Below are positions 23,731 to 34,395 of a stretch of 64,000 bases of DNA, piece after piece (position 1 is the first letter of the stretch; the number at the start of each line of letters is the position of its first letter). The DNA is from Diphasiastrum complanatum (taxonomy: Eukaryota; Streptophyta; Lycopodiopsida; Lycopodiales; Lycopodiaceae). Location: the NCBI GenBank assembly GCA_029204225.1, contig CM055100.1, forward strand, positions 12,483,040-12,547,039, written 5' to 3'. The notes under the pieces were generated by a model. It saw only the letters and a list, made by a program, of their open reading frames with translations, made no database searches and had not been told where the DNA came from. The position numbers were made by a program, and so were the translations under genes.

Positions 23731-24471
23731 GTTAATAATGAACATCAGAGTGCACAAGTTCAAATGGTTGCTTTGTCTTGATACTTGATCTAGGAAAAGG
23801 CCTTCTGTGTGACTTTGCCAACACACAAGCTTCACAAGGTAGAAGCTCCTTTGACAGTGTCTTTGGTAGACCAACAACTTTTCCTTCTTTGACCATAGAT
23901 TGCATGGCTTTGAAATTGGGATGACCCAATCCCTTGTGCCACAGATCCTCCTGTAGAACCTTGGTCTCATAAGCAATATCTGAAATGTTAGCACTCTCTC
24001 TAGAATCTAGTTTGTACAGCTTACCAATTCTAGATCCTCTAGCAATAACTTCATTTTCTCTTGAGATTATACACTTGCCAACTTGAAACTTGATTGTCAT
24101 CCACCCTAAATCCGATGAGAATAGTCGAGTTTTTACCACTTCATGCCTTTGTTCTTCATGTAGGATGATGTCGTGAAGATTTTCAAATGTTGGTAGCCTC
24201 TCCCGTGAAGCAATGCCACTTGCAAACATTTGAAAACTTTTAGATAGGCCATTCATAGCTAATTTATCAAGGATAAGGCCTTCTGTGCCCTTTTGTCAAA
24301 TGCACGAATATCGACTGGAGTTGTAGTTGGTCGTTGTTCCACCCCAGTGATAATGTCCCATAGCTCTTTTTCCATGAAAATACTTTTCATTTTGAATTTC
24401 CAAATGCTATAATTGGATACTCCGTCCAATTTACTAGCTTCTCGAAGCACAGATTCTCCCAATCCTACCAT
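23731..24471 (-). pseudogene. copia element C fragment, copy 1 (gag to integrase start)
   Basis: ATG at 24471 starts MVGLGESVLREASKLDGVSNY. Gag N-terminus, then Gag middle (MNGLSKSFQMFASGI), pre-integrase GKLYKLDSRESAN and finger LGHPNFKAMQS...CEACVLAKSH, ending at VHSDVHY (about 23735). A deletion near 24259 removes about 245 bp present in copy 2 (42121-42366). Both copies lack the knuckle and protease, so that loss is older than the duplication. The site GTTAG at 23987-23991 is the uninterrupted version of the place where element B sits in copy 2. Confidence 0.75.
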
Positions 24472-24474
24472 TTC

Positions 24475-25109
24475 TCCAAAAACTGCTCCTATAGCGGCTT
24501 AATGAGGCCCAATGACAAGCTTATAAAGCATTTGGACTTTTAAAAGTCAACTTTAAGGTCTGACCAAAAAAGTTTCAGAACCTCTCGTCGCTTTTCCGCC
24601 AAATCGGAAGCCAAATCAGTGTCGTCCTTTGAAATGCCCTTCGTCACCAACTCCCAAGTACTTGCCCACTAGAATGGTGAAAAGACTTTTGGCGCACTCC
24701 GAACACTTTCTCCTCGGCAATCTCTCTATTTTCAAGTACCATACTTGCAGGGTACAGTTCTTTCATGCCCTTAATTTGGAGGAATTTGGCTTTTGGACGG
24801 CCTTAAACGGAGAAAAGACCCAAAAGATATGTGCCCTTATAGAAAATGCACTGTTTCTTCACAATGAAACAACTTCAAACTTCATGAATTTGGGGACCCA
24901 ACTCCAATTTCACATTGAAAATTTTTCAAGAAGTTGAAGTGTAAAAAGCCCTTCAATTTCTTAAGGCTTTTTCAGGACACCCTTCAAGCCAATCCCATTG
25001 GTTCTTTAGGATCTTATGGCCCACATTCGATATGATCTCCCCCGTCCATTTGCCAAACCTATGATCCAATGATCTGGCAAGTGATTTGGGTGATGATCCA
25101 CACTCTGCT
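24475..25109. other. leader-like region of element C, no recognised gene
   Basis: This block is repeated almost identically at 42583-43216. An open frame at 24629-24937 has no recognisable motif and is not clearly coding: in the second copy a one-base loss at about 42931 changes its end. It probably belongs to the untranslated leader or an older insertion. Confidence 0.4.
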
Positions 25110-25816
25110 GGCTGCTAGACCCTTGCGATACCTTTTGTTGCCCTCACGCTCCAAAAAGGATCAGCAAGATCATCCAAGTACCCAGAAGTACAGGTATTTG
25201 ATCTGATAACATGACGTCAACAGATACACTCTAGGTCATGGCTAATCTACCACTCTTTAATTTGTGATTAGTTGTAGACGTTTAATCACTCTAATCTAGA
25301 GGTTACGCGACGTGACTATATACTTTCTGGATGATACTTGACAATATACATGAAGTAGTCTAATGCTAGTAAGCAAGAAGACGAAAATATAGAATACGAG
25401 TTTGCTTGTGTGCAAGGCAATTTTGAATAGGATCTGTAGATCTACAAGTAAGCGAGACATTACTCATGGGAAAACTGTATTTCTCTCACGCCAATGCACT
25501 GCGTGGATTTGCATGCAGTGCTTGAAGAATCCGAAAATCAATAAATGATTTTGTAGATGTTGTGCACATATCACTCTTATCATGTCTGATCTTGAATACA
25601 AATTAGTCTGCTGTTATTCATGTGTCTAATTCACTTGTTAACTTAATTCTGCACCTTGGTTTGAATTTTGTTGAATGTTGTGTTAATCTCAAACGTAGAT
25701 CAGCACTGCCTGACTACATTTTGGAGGGACTGCAGGAATGATATAGCTGGCAGTGAACAGCGATCACATCTTAAATCCATCCGAATTGTTTTGTTTCGTG
25801 ATTCCAATTCGCATCA
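25110..25816 (+). repeat. LTR-like block J1, related to the LTR of element E
   Basis: Read on the plus strand it matches the E LTR read on the minus strand, including CCCTCACGCTC, CATGACGTCAACAG, the stem GCACTGC...GCAGTGC (25496-25521) and the run to GCATCA. A polyadenylation-type AATAAA follows the stem at 25540-25545. The right end (25816) is inferred from the E LTR; the left end is uncertain. No initiator-Met primer site follows. Confidence 0.5.
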
Positions 25817-25902
25817 TACTCCACCAGGCCCAACAACGCAGACAAGCAGTAGTGGCAGCAGCAGACAGCTCAGTGGCGGCAGACACTTCTGGTTCTGATC
25901 CT

Positions 25903-26388
25903 ATGAGCGTGGTTCCATCCACACAGGCACTCTCCACAACCCCAACTCCCTCACTTGCTCTCACACTTCCACCACCGCCTCCACCATCTACTACCACCTC
26001 CACACCGTCACTCACTCTCAAGACGGGCTTCAATTCCACACTTCCACAAAAGCCCTCACTTGTACAAATCTCCACCCTACTTGACACTACAGTCAACGTA
26101 GATGATTTTGCATTACAATCACTAACCGGACCTCCATCAAACACTGTCACCACTAACTCAATCCACACATCTCCGCCACGCAGTATCTCCCCACCTCTTT
26201 CACCCATCATCCCTCAATCACCTCCACTTGTCTTTCATTCATCTCCATCTAACCCTGTTCATAATTTTCTACCCTTTAACTCAATGTCATATCCTAACTA
26301 TACACGCACCCTCCCTGACATTGGCCCTTGGGAGCAGCTACCCCTTGCAGCCCAAAAAGCGGTATGGTTGGTGAATGAGCTCCAATAG
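25903..26388 (+). CDS. unidentified ORF 1, Pro/Ser/Thr-rich (161 aa), copy 1
   Basis: Open from ATG 25903 to TAG 26386-26388; the frame is open further left, but that part overlaps the LTR-like block. The protein is rich in Pro, Ser and Thr, with a run of eight prolines near residue 24, and ends PWEQLPLAAQKAVWLVNELQ. No Gag knuckle or enzyme motif is present. The near-identical copy at 44010-44495 keeps the whole frame. It overlaps the start of ORF 2 in another frame. I do not recognise a family. Its place between an LTR-like block and, in the second copy, a gypsy polypurine tract suggests a retroelement accessory protein. Confidence 0.4.
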   Translation: MSVVPSTQALSTTPTPSLALTLPPPPPPSTTTSTPSLTLKTGFNSTLPQKPSLVQISTLLDTTVNVDDFALQSLTGPPSNTVTTNSIHTSPPRSISPPLSPIIPQSPPLVFHSSPSNPVHNFLPFNSMSYPNYTRTLPDIGPWEQLPLAAQKAVWLVNELQ

Positions 26389-27797
26389 AATCTATTCGGC
26401 ACCCTGGGGGGAAAACAAGCAACAACAGCTGCAGATCCAAAATCTCACCAATTATAATCAACAACAGTAACAGATGCTCCCCCACCTCTAGAACCAGCTC
26501 CAACTGAAGGTATCCAACATGCAGAATACCATTGATAACCTCAAAGTAGAAATCGATGGGGCCGTAGCAGATGTACAAGCTGTACGTTCTGCTATGAAGG
26601 AATAGTTGGAATTAGTGGACTTCAACAACTTCGCACCACCAGCTATTCTTGAGGGAACTCCCATTCCAATGGTGGCTTATCAAACGCTGGCCCAAAAGTT
26701 GAAAGCCACAACGGAGTAGCACACAAAATTACAACAATCATACCCTGCTTCCGTCGAGGCCCTGAACCAACACATTGACACCTTGGAAGAACGGTTAAAG
26801 GCAACTGTCCAGTCGATGTCGTCTGTTCATGCAGAGCATGCCCAATTCCATGATTTCGGACACCACTTTGATGGACCAAATGGCGGAGATGGAGCAGAAT
26901 TCCAGTAGCCTCCTCCTGCTACTCAAGACTCCTCCTTTCAAGGCCAACCCCTAGGGCAAGGAGCTCAAGCACCAACCAATCCATCAGGCTCTGGTGGTAC
27001 AACTTCCAACATTATCTTTTTCTTTCCACCGCTTTTAACCCTCTCGACACCACCAATCCCCCATTTATTCCACGTCAATTTTCTCCTCAGTCACAAAGAA
27101 TTGCTAAATCTAACCCCTCGGCCCCTCTCTCTCCTGGCCCTGATCCCCAAATTCAACATGAGATTGCCTCTGAAGCACCAACCATTCGGCACAGAATCAC
27201 ACCCATAGAACCAAGCAAGGAGTTGTGCGCCTCTCAAGAGTTTGCCAAGAAATATCCAACGACAAAAGGGCGAGGTGGATACATATTGCCATATTTGGAC
27301 CAGAGTCAGACACATAAAGAAGCAGTCAAACTGTTGGATCCACAACCTCTCTGGCGCCAAGAGCTCTTCCTACAAAGTAAGACCTCGATGGCACGGTATA
27401 TCGAAACTCCCTCTTATATGCGCACAAATTCTTATTACTATCCAGTAGCGAGGCGAGAACCGTTTCCTGCTGCCAAGGTCAAGAATAGGATAGTTTGGCC
27501 CAAGCTCACAGGCGTCGATACCGATAGCTTAGTTGAAGCCATGATCAACAACTGCCGGGTATTCTACCAGAAGCACCATGGCAACCCTGATCGCGACATC
27601 AGATATTTTGCAGACAATTGTGACCTGGTAGTATTTCTGGCAGAACTCAAGGGTTTTTGGGATCGAGGGGTACTCCCAATCGTCCTTGATATCAATAAAC
27701 CACTGCGAATGCAAGAAGACCACATCAGCGTAGCAAGGCTCTATTATCGCGCTGCACTAACTTCAGCCCTACACGTTGATATGGTGGCTAACTTGTA
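26375..27797 (+). pseudogene. unidentified ORF 2, coiled-coil protein with five Gln-to-stop codons, copy 1
   Basis: From ATG 26375 the frame reads MSSNRIYSAPWGENKQQQL and continues through five in-frame stops: TAA 26468, TAG 26489, 26603, 26717 and 26906. Each sits where Gln fits (QQQ*QML, PHL*NQL, MKE*LEL, TTE*HTK, EFQ*PPP). A frameshift near 27020 (T-rich run) then leads into KELCASQEFAKKYPTTKGRG and a well-kept C-terminal domain (27223-27783). Heptad-like Leu/Ile spacing around LKVSNMQNTIDNLKVEIDG and EALNQHIDTLEERLKA suggests coiled coil. Homology to copy 2 ends at about 27783, after DMV, and a chance stop follows. Function unknown. Confidence 0.5.
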
Positions 27798-28009
27798 GGG
27801 CCATTTCAAAATAAATATATATTGAGTATCCACAAAAGAATATGACGCATTCTAATCAAAGGAATGGCTTTTGTCTTTTACATATCTACTGAAATTCCAG
27901 ATGATGAGTCTGTTGAATCTTCAACTGTTCCATTGATCAAAGCATCTGCACCTGCTCCAGTTGATGTAGATGATGCAGATACTGATATAGAGTTGAAGCT
28001 GAAGCATCT

Positions 28010-28657
28010 ATGGCTTCAGATTATCAAAAAACTCTTTCTCATTCTATATTTCTCTCTAATTCTCTTCCATTTGCATCTCCTGTTAATCAATTAACTCTAC
28101 TCGATGTTCCCTTATATTTTATAAATAATGAAAGTTATATTTCATTTAATGATATAGAAGATGTTTTGAATTTGAGAGAGGATGAAATCTTCTAGATTTT
28201 TGCTCAAAATTTATTAGAATTTTCTGACATTGTTGATTACACATATGATGACCTTGAAAGTGAAATAGATTATGATAAAGATGGCAATTGGAAATCTGGC
28301 AATGAGGCCTTGGAGGCCATGATTGAAAAATCTAAAGCCTATGAAAAAACTTTGCCTACAGAGGAGGAATTTTTGGAATTCCAAAAAAAATATCCCCCAA
28401 GGCCTAGATATATCCCCTCCGAAAATGTAGAGGCCATTGGAGGACATGACATTAGCAGAGCAAACGTTGTTGAATATGATGATTATAATCTGGTACGTAG
28501 ATATTATATTGGTATTGGTATTGTTCGATTTTTTTATTTCAAACATTGTGTTAAAGTATGAGTTTGTAGTATTATGTATTCTAAATTTATTTTCTTTACT
28601 TGTTTATAGGATGCTATTGAAATAGATGCCTTTGGTATGAGACATGGAGGCATTTGA
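28010..28657 (+). pseudogene. unidentified two-exon gene remnant
   Basis: Exon 1 is 28010-28492 and exon 2 is 28610-28657. The intron (28493-28609) has GTACGT at its start and TTTATAG at its end, and joins the exons in phase. One TAG (28193-28195) interrupts exon 1 at EIF*IFAQNLLEFSD. The product is acidic, with DYTYDDLESEIDYDKDGNW and YPPRPRYIPSENVEAIGG, and ends FGMRHGGI. An upstream stretch (27864-27985, PDDESVESSTVPLIKAS) is probably more of the same protein, one frameshift away. I do not recognise the family. It stands between the ORF 2 copy and copia sequence, so it may be captured host sequence. Confidence 0.45.
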
Positions 28658-28676
28658 GGTGTATCAACCAAGAGAA

Positions 28677-29395
28677 ATGATCAGTCTTCACAAGCTTCAA
28701 CATCTAGTGGCAAGAAGAAGTTGTCAAAGATCAAGTGTTTTTTCTGTGGCAAAAAAAGACACTATGCATCAAACTCTTTCAAGAAGAAGAACCAATCTAG
28801 GCAAGCTAACCTTACTAATGAGGATGAGTATGAGGGTGTAGATAGTGAAAGAGAGAATTCATTAATGATGTCTACTTTTTTATGTTTTCCTTTTAAGAAT
28901 GAAGAAGTCTGGTGGATAGATAGTGGGGCTAGTTCCCATATGTCTAGTTCTAGGAACTCTTTCACTAATCTCATGCCATATCTAGGTGCAAAAAGATCAA
29001 TCTATACTACTAATGATGTTGAGTGTAGGATTGAAGGAATAGGTAGTATTCTATTGCATGCATCATCATCAAAATCTTTTTGCTTACATGATGTATTGTA
29101 TGTACCTAGATTGACCAGGAATCTCATTAGTGTAGGACAGTTGTTTGATAGTGGATTGGATCTGTTCTTGTCAATAAAGTATTACTATGGCATCATCATT
29201 TAGGACACTTGAATTATGCATCTGTTTCAAACATGTCTAGACAATCCATGGCTTTTGATCTCAACTATCCTTCTAGTAAAGTTGATCTCCCTGTCTGCCA
29301 TAGCTGCATCCTTGGAAAGCAGACTAGGATTCCTTTTAGATCAATTCATAGGCATGCAGCAAAAGTCTTGTTCATACAGAAAACTCCTTCATTGC
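28677..29395 (+). pseudogene. chimeric copia fragment: Gag end and protease joined to another family's pre-integrase
   Basis: Frame 1 (28721-29160) has knuckle CFFCGKKRHYASNS, whose last Cys is Ser, protease WWIDSGASSHM and VPRLTRNLISVGQLFDSGLD. At about 29160 it switches to another copia branch: VLVNKVLLWHHHLGHLNYAS and CHSCILGKQTRIPF. The switch repeats exactly at about 60957 in the second copy. Copy 2 has lost about 17 bp near 29370 that copy 3 keeps. The fragment ends at 29395, where opposite-strand gypsy RT begins. Not functional. Confidence 0.8.
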
Positions 29396-32093
29396 TAGAT
29401 GGCAGCATTGAGCTTTTGGACATCTTGACAGATTCGTATTTTGCCAATCTTCTTCTTTTGAACAACAACAATGGGAGAAACCCATTCACTGCTTAAGACA
29501 AGATAGATAATACCTGCCTTAAGGTGCTTGTTGAGTTCGTCTTTAACCATGGGAGAGTACCTTGGATTGAGACAATATTGTCTCTTTGGAACAGGTACAA
29601 CATCTTCTTTAAGATCAATATGGTGCTCTCTGAATTCTGTAGGTATACCTTTCAAATTGTCAAACGACCAAACAAAAACATCTTGGTACTCCTTCAGCAA
29701 TTCCATAAATTCAGCTAATTCGGTCTCTCCAAGTGACTTTGAGACATGTACAAATCTGTCAGGTGCAAGTTCAATTAGTTCAGTAGAATCTGGTAAAATG
29801 ATACATTCTGTCATACTGGCCTTGATATGGCCATGAATTTCGCGCATGGTGGACTCCATAGATATATTTTTTTCATCATCTTGGTTCTCGTTACCAAATT
29901 CTTATTCAGATTCGTCTAATTCCTCACTTGAATCATCATCAGACTCTTTAGAGTTTGTGTCTGCAACGTTTATTTCTTTATCTACAACACCGGCTTCAGC
30001 GTTGCAGGCATCGAAGAATTCTTCTTTGTTAGTATTCTCATAGCATTCGAGATAATGCACTTCGATATCAGATGCATTGGAAAAAATATTCAATGCATAA
30101 GAAAAATCTTCTGAGATAAAACTGGTGTCAAACAACGGAGTTTCACCTTCATATTTGTCACGACTCCAGGTGATTATTCGTTCTGCTGGCTTACCTCGAT
30201 TATTGGTCTCACCAATTTGAAATCTCAATCCTTTGGACTTCCAGTGAACACTTGCATTTGATTGATAAAGCTAGGGCCATCTAATTAGCACAAAATAAGA
30301 TGACAACCCAAGTGGTTTGATAGCTATAAAATTTATTGTGAAAGGCTTGGCTTGAATGTAAACAGTAACATCCTTCAATTTTCCAACAGGCTTTCGTTGT
30401 GTCGAATCTGCTAACTTGATATTTCGTTGTGTTGGTTGAATGTCAGTCAATCCCAAAGCATGAGCTGTGTCTTCTGTTATTATTTTCACGCTAGAACTAG
30501 AGTCTATTGGTACTTTTTCAATCAAACATCCCGCAATGTTAACGTCAATTTTAGGTGCACCAAGATCTCCTAAATCAATAGACAATACACCAACATCTGG
30601 CAAAGAAACATTTTTCTTCTTTTTAGGGGCAAAAACACCTTTCAATTGCTTATGGTAATAAGTGTTGTCTGCCAACAATTGCTCAAAAGTGATGTTTGGA
30701 CGAAGAGATCCAATATCACTACTATATCATAGTCCTTCGTCTTTGCTTTCGAGATTGGCTTGTCAACAATGGCACTAGACAATTTAGTCTTCGATATTTC
30801 ATCGTCCCCTTCCTCATACGTGACCACCTTCTCTGCAGTAGCTGAATATAGTTCAGTATTAATAATTTTTTTTGATTCTGCAGAGATGTCTTTTGAAAAT
30901 AATTTTACAGCATTGCGGTCATAGTAGGGGTCATCTTTAAGATCTTCTTTAGTTGTAGATTTATTCGTTGACTTGCTCGAAGATTTCTTCTTCGAAGAGT
31001 TTCTGCGCCTCGTTGAAAATTTCTATTCAGGTTTCAAAGAGCCTTTGTTTCTTGTTGTGACTTTGAATAGCTTTTCCATGTCACTTGGCTAGGATTGGTC
31101 TTTTGTCTTCGCCAATTTTCCTTCAGTAATATCAATCCTCTGCACAACAACATCAGTCGAAGCTTTTGCTTTCGAGTCTACAACAACTGGTGTTGCTACA
31201 TATTGTACTTAGGTCACGGCTTCTGCAGATGAGGGCAATCAGGATACTTGTGGCTAGGCTCCCTACAGTTCGAGCATAACAGTACATAACCAATTGGCTT
31301 TCGTGGCTGCGGACAGTCAGGTGAAAAATGTCCCGGCTTCTCTGAACTGGTTCAGAAACGCATCTTTTAGTACATCAGAGGAGTTTTGAGCTCCAAAAAG
31401 ACCCTTTAAGAATTCGTGCAAGATGTAGTTTATATTATTAAGATATTTTAACACTACAACTCCGCTAAATTCGGACTTACCACTAAAAAGTTATGCTAGT
31501 TTTAGTGTGGAATCAAAATGTGGACTCAAAAAGTTACGTTACATAGATTTCAAATTTGAGCATTTTGATTGGTCCATGTGTAAGAAAAAATTGAGAAAAA
31601 ATATAAAAAGAATCTTTACAAAGGGTCTTTTTTGGATTTAGAACTCTCTAATGAGTAACAAGGTTCCTACATGGCTTGATTTAACTTGACTGTACCATAT
31701 GCATGCTTGCTTTCTCAGCAGACTAGGAAAGATTCGTAGTCTGTCTACGTTAGTTCCTTTGTTATTTGCATTAGCAATTGACTCAAATTGCGAGACATAG
31801 CTATCTGCATTATCTGAAGTAGTCCCTTTAAAATAATCGTATGAAATTTTTGAAATAGAAGTGAAACGTGCAGCAGGACCCTCCATACCGAAGCTAATTA
31901 GGAGTTCAAGAAATTGGGCAGTGATGTCATCGAGATTTCTTCGACTCGCACTCTCACTCTATCTTCATAAAAATTCCTCTCTAAGCTTACGGTATCGTTC
32001 TAATCGAGATTCTCTATCTGACATACACTAGAAATGGAGATGGATGTGTCAGTTTTCTTATAACTTTCCTAAGCTATCCTGGCAATGGTGCCA
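29396..32093 (-). pseudogene. Ty3/gypsy fragment, copy 2 (primer site, gag, protease, RT start)
   Basis: Minus orientation: primer site TGGCACCATTGCCAGG (32078-32093), of the type seen next to the LTR in Athila/Tat gypsy elements; Gag (31886-31638, RIFPSLLRKQACIWYSQV); knuckle region (31345-31200); protease 30678-30271 with DSSSS in place of DSG; linker 30228-29860; RT start (29859-29396, LKEYQDVFVWSFDNLKGIP, LKAGIIYLVLSSEWVSPIVV, ICQDVQKLNAAI). RT is cut before its YVDD-type centre. The other pol domains are absent. Several frameshifts and stops are present. Confidence 0.8.
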
Positions 32094-32680
32094 AAAATTG
32101 GTATATGTCGCCGTTCTATACCAAGAACAAGGGTAAAGTACTTATAGTCAAACTATTGGACACTTTTGTCTTCGATATGACAATTCCTATTGGGGGTCCA
32201 AGTATATCAACAAGAGACGAACAACTTATCATTAACATATCAGAAGAAGACATTCTAGCTCAATAGAAATAGAACCAAGGTCTATATCATCATCCCCATC
32301 CAAAAGATCAATAAGATATCATAGACCTCCTATATGGTACATTGATAAATCTAACATCGTTGCATATCAAATGGGTAATATTTTGTGGAAATGAGAACTA
32401 TAAACAATATTCCTAGAATCAAGTTAAAATAATGGCACTTTTTGAATGTCTTATAGTATCATACCCATTACTAAAAGTACATAGAAAACACAACAAATTT
32501 TTTTACGAATTTGTAACAAAATTTCAAAATATGTAAAAATTTGAAGTTTTCAAAAATTTGGCTAAAAGTTACAGTACGCAAAAATTGGAAAAGGCCCAAA
32601 TAGTACAATTTATTCAAATTTGTGCAGATTGTAATACAAAATTTAGATTTTTTTGGATCTAGTATCAAAACTTATATCCT
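32094..32680. other. gypsy LTR-adjacent or unassigned sequence
   Basis: It follows the gypsy primer site on the upstream side, so by position it should hold the gypsy 5' LTR (minus strand, from about 32099). Short plus-strand frames (for example RPPIWYIDKSNIVAYQMGN near 32310) look protein-like, but I could not assign them. The block recurs at 62565-63161. Confidence 0.35.
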
Positions 32681-32775
32681 TGTTGGGGGTATTCCCAACG
32701 AAGTCTAAATAAATAAAATCGTCCAATAAAATGTGTTGTGAGGGCATGGCATCCTGCGCGTATAAGCCCATGGCC
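32681..32775 (+). repeat. truncated LTR (gypsy K-type) with TATA motif
   Basis: It starts TGTTGGGGGTATTCCCAACG, a hairpin of GTTGGG and CCCAAC. It ends GCGCGTATAAGCCCATGGCC, closely matching GCGTGTATAAGCCCAACCC in the LTR at 49951. Copia Gag sequence follows at once, so the LTR is cut soon after its probable TATA box (GTATAAGCCC). The same junction recurs at 63162-63257. Confidence 0.55.
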
Positions 32776-34395
32776 CAAATATTTCAAAGTAGCCAAAAGA
32801 GTGATGAGAGTGCATCTAGTTATGTTTTGAGAGTAAAAGATATTCATAGAGAGCTTGCTTGCATTGGTGATTCCATCAATCAAAATGAGCTAGTCCAAGT
32901 CATTCTCAATGGCTTGAGAAGTGAATTTGATAACCTTGTCCAATCCTATGCCATTAAGGAGGAGCCACCAAATTTGGAGGCTCTCCAAAGTGTGCTAATT
33001 TCTGAAGAATCAAGACAAGAGTACAAGCTCTTGAGGATGGACAAGCTTTCTCTCACTCATAATGTCGGCAAAGCCCTCTTTGACAAGGACAAGCACAAAG
33101 GGAGGAGCAAGAACCAATTTCAACAATCCTCAAGCAAGGACAAAGCCAAATCCAAAGACAAAGATGAGGAGGAAGATGATTCCTCTAATGCTTCATCATC
33201 CAAGCTCAAGACGAAGAAGATCAAGTGCTTTTATTGTGGCAAGAAAGGCCATTATGCCACCAATTGCTTCAAAAAGAAGAATCAACTCAAGCAAGCCAAC
33301 ATCACCAATGATAAGGAAGACACTATTGCAAGTGATGGAGAGGGATCTCTTATGGTCTCTAGCTTCTCATCCACTCCTTTCAAGAAGGACGGCTTATGGT
33401 ATATTGATAGTGGAGCCTCTTCACATATGTTTAGCTCCAAGGATTCTTTCTCTTCTAGTGCACCTTATGATGGATTCAAAAAATCAATATACACTGCAAA
33501 TGATTTTGAATGTCCTATTGAAGGCATAGGGAACATTCCCTAAAAGCTTGCATCCTCTAAAGTTCTTCCTCTTTCTAAAGTGCTTTATGTGCCTAAGCTT
33601 ACTGAGAATCTCATTAGTGTTGGCCAATTGCTTGATAATGGCCTTGATGTACAATTCAATGTTGATACTTGTACTATCAAGAAGAATGATGAGATACTTG
33701 CATTAGGATCTAGATTTGGAGGCATCTATAAACTAGATCCAGATGAATATGTGAATTCTTGTAATGTTGCTCTTGTGAACAAGCTCTCTATGGAGGAATT
33801 ATGGCATAGGAGGTTGGGACATCCCAACTACAAATCCATGCTCTCTATGATCAAAGAGGCCAAAGCTATTGGCTTGCCAAAGTCATTCTCCAAGAAGATC
33901 AAGCCTTGTGAGGCTTTTGCTATTGTTAAATCTCAAAAAAAGCCATTTACAAGATCTTCTATCAAAAGCAAGCATCCTTTGGAGTTAATCCACTCGGATG
34001 TGCATTTCTCATCAACTATAAGCAAGGGAGGAGCCACTTGTTTTATTACTTTCATTGATAATTTCACAAGATTCACTTAGATATATCTTCTTACTTCTAA
34101 ATCTATGGTGTTTGATCATTTCCTTATTTTCAAAGCTTATGTAGAGAAGCAATTCTCATTCAAAATTAAAGCTCTTAGATGTGATGGAGGTGATGAATAT
34201 ATCTCCAATAAATTTCATGATTTTTGTGAGCTTGAAGGCATTAAAAGAGAGTTCTCTTGTGCCTATTCTCCATCTCAAAATGGAGTGGCCGAGAGAAATA
34301 ATATATCTCTATGTGAATGTTCAAAATCTATGAGAATTGAGGCATATTTGCTCAAAGATTTTTGGGGAGAAGCCATTAATTGTGCAAATTATAAT
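32731..34395 (+). pseudogene. chimeric copia gag-protease-integrase with two stops
   Basis: One frame runs from ATG 32731 (or ATG 32770, MAQIFQSS) with stops only at TAA 33541-33543 and TAG 34078-34080 (FT*IYLL, expected Trp). The first residues come from LTR sequence; Gag proper begins at QIFQSSQKSDE, so the first 115 or so Gag residues are missing. Knuckle CFYCGKKGHYATNC is intact, protease YIDSGASSHM intact. The integrase finger has CEAF in place of CEAC, and the catalytic region reads IHSDVH, CDGGDEY and GVAERNN. It ends at about 34395 (CANYN), meeting opposite-strand RT. Confidence 0.8.

Noticed and set aside
24629-24937. 102-codon frame in the C leader region as a gene
   Set aside because: Its end changes in the duplicate by a one-base loss, and it has no recognisable motif.
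25764-26210. Minus-strand 148-codon frame opposite ORF 1
   Set aside because: Shadow frame produced by the skewed Pro/Thr codon composition on the plus strand. It is Gly/Val-rich, has no motif, and is shortened in the second copy.
26375-27797. Reassigned stop codons (UAG/UAA read as Gln)
   Set aside because: Element B and most of the pol of A use ordinary stops, and stops at Trp and Arg codons also occur in the window. Deamination at methylated cytosines explains the pattern more simply.
27223-27798. Independent intact gene starting at 27223
   Set aside because: The same frame is open further left and the second copy shows that it is the C-terminal part of ORF 2. The 27797 stop is created where the homology ends.
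32160-32400. Possible endogenous viral fragment in protein-like frames
   Set aside because: No diagnostic motif could be identified, and the position fits the LTR or flank of the gypsy fragment. Left unassigned.
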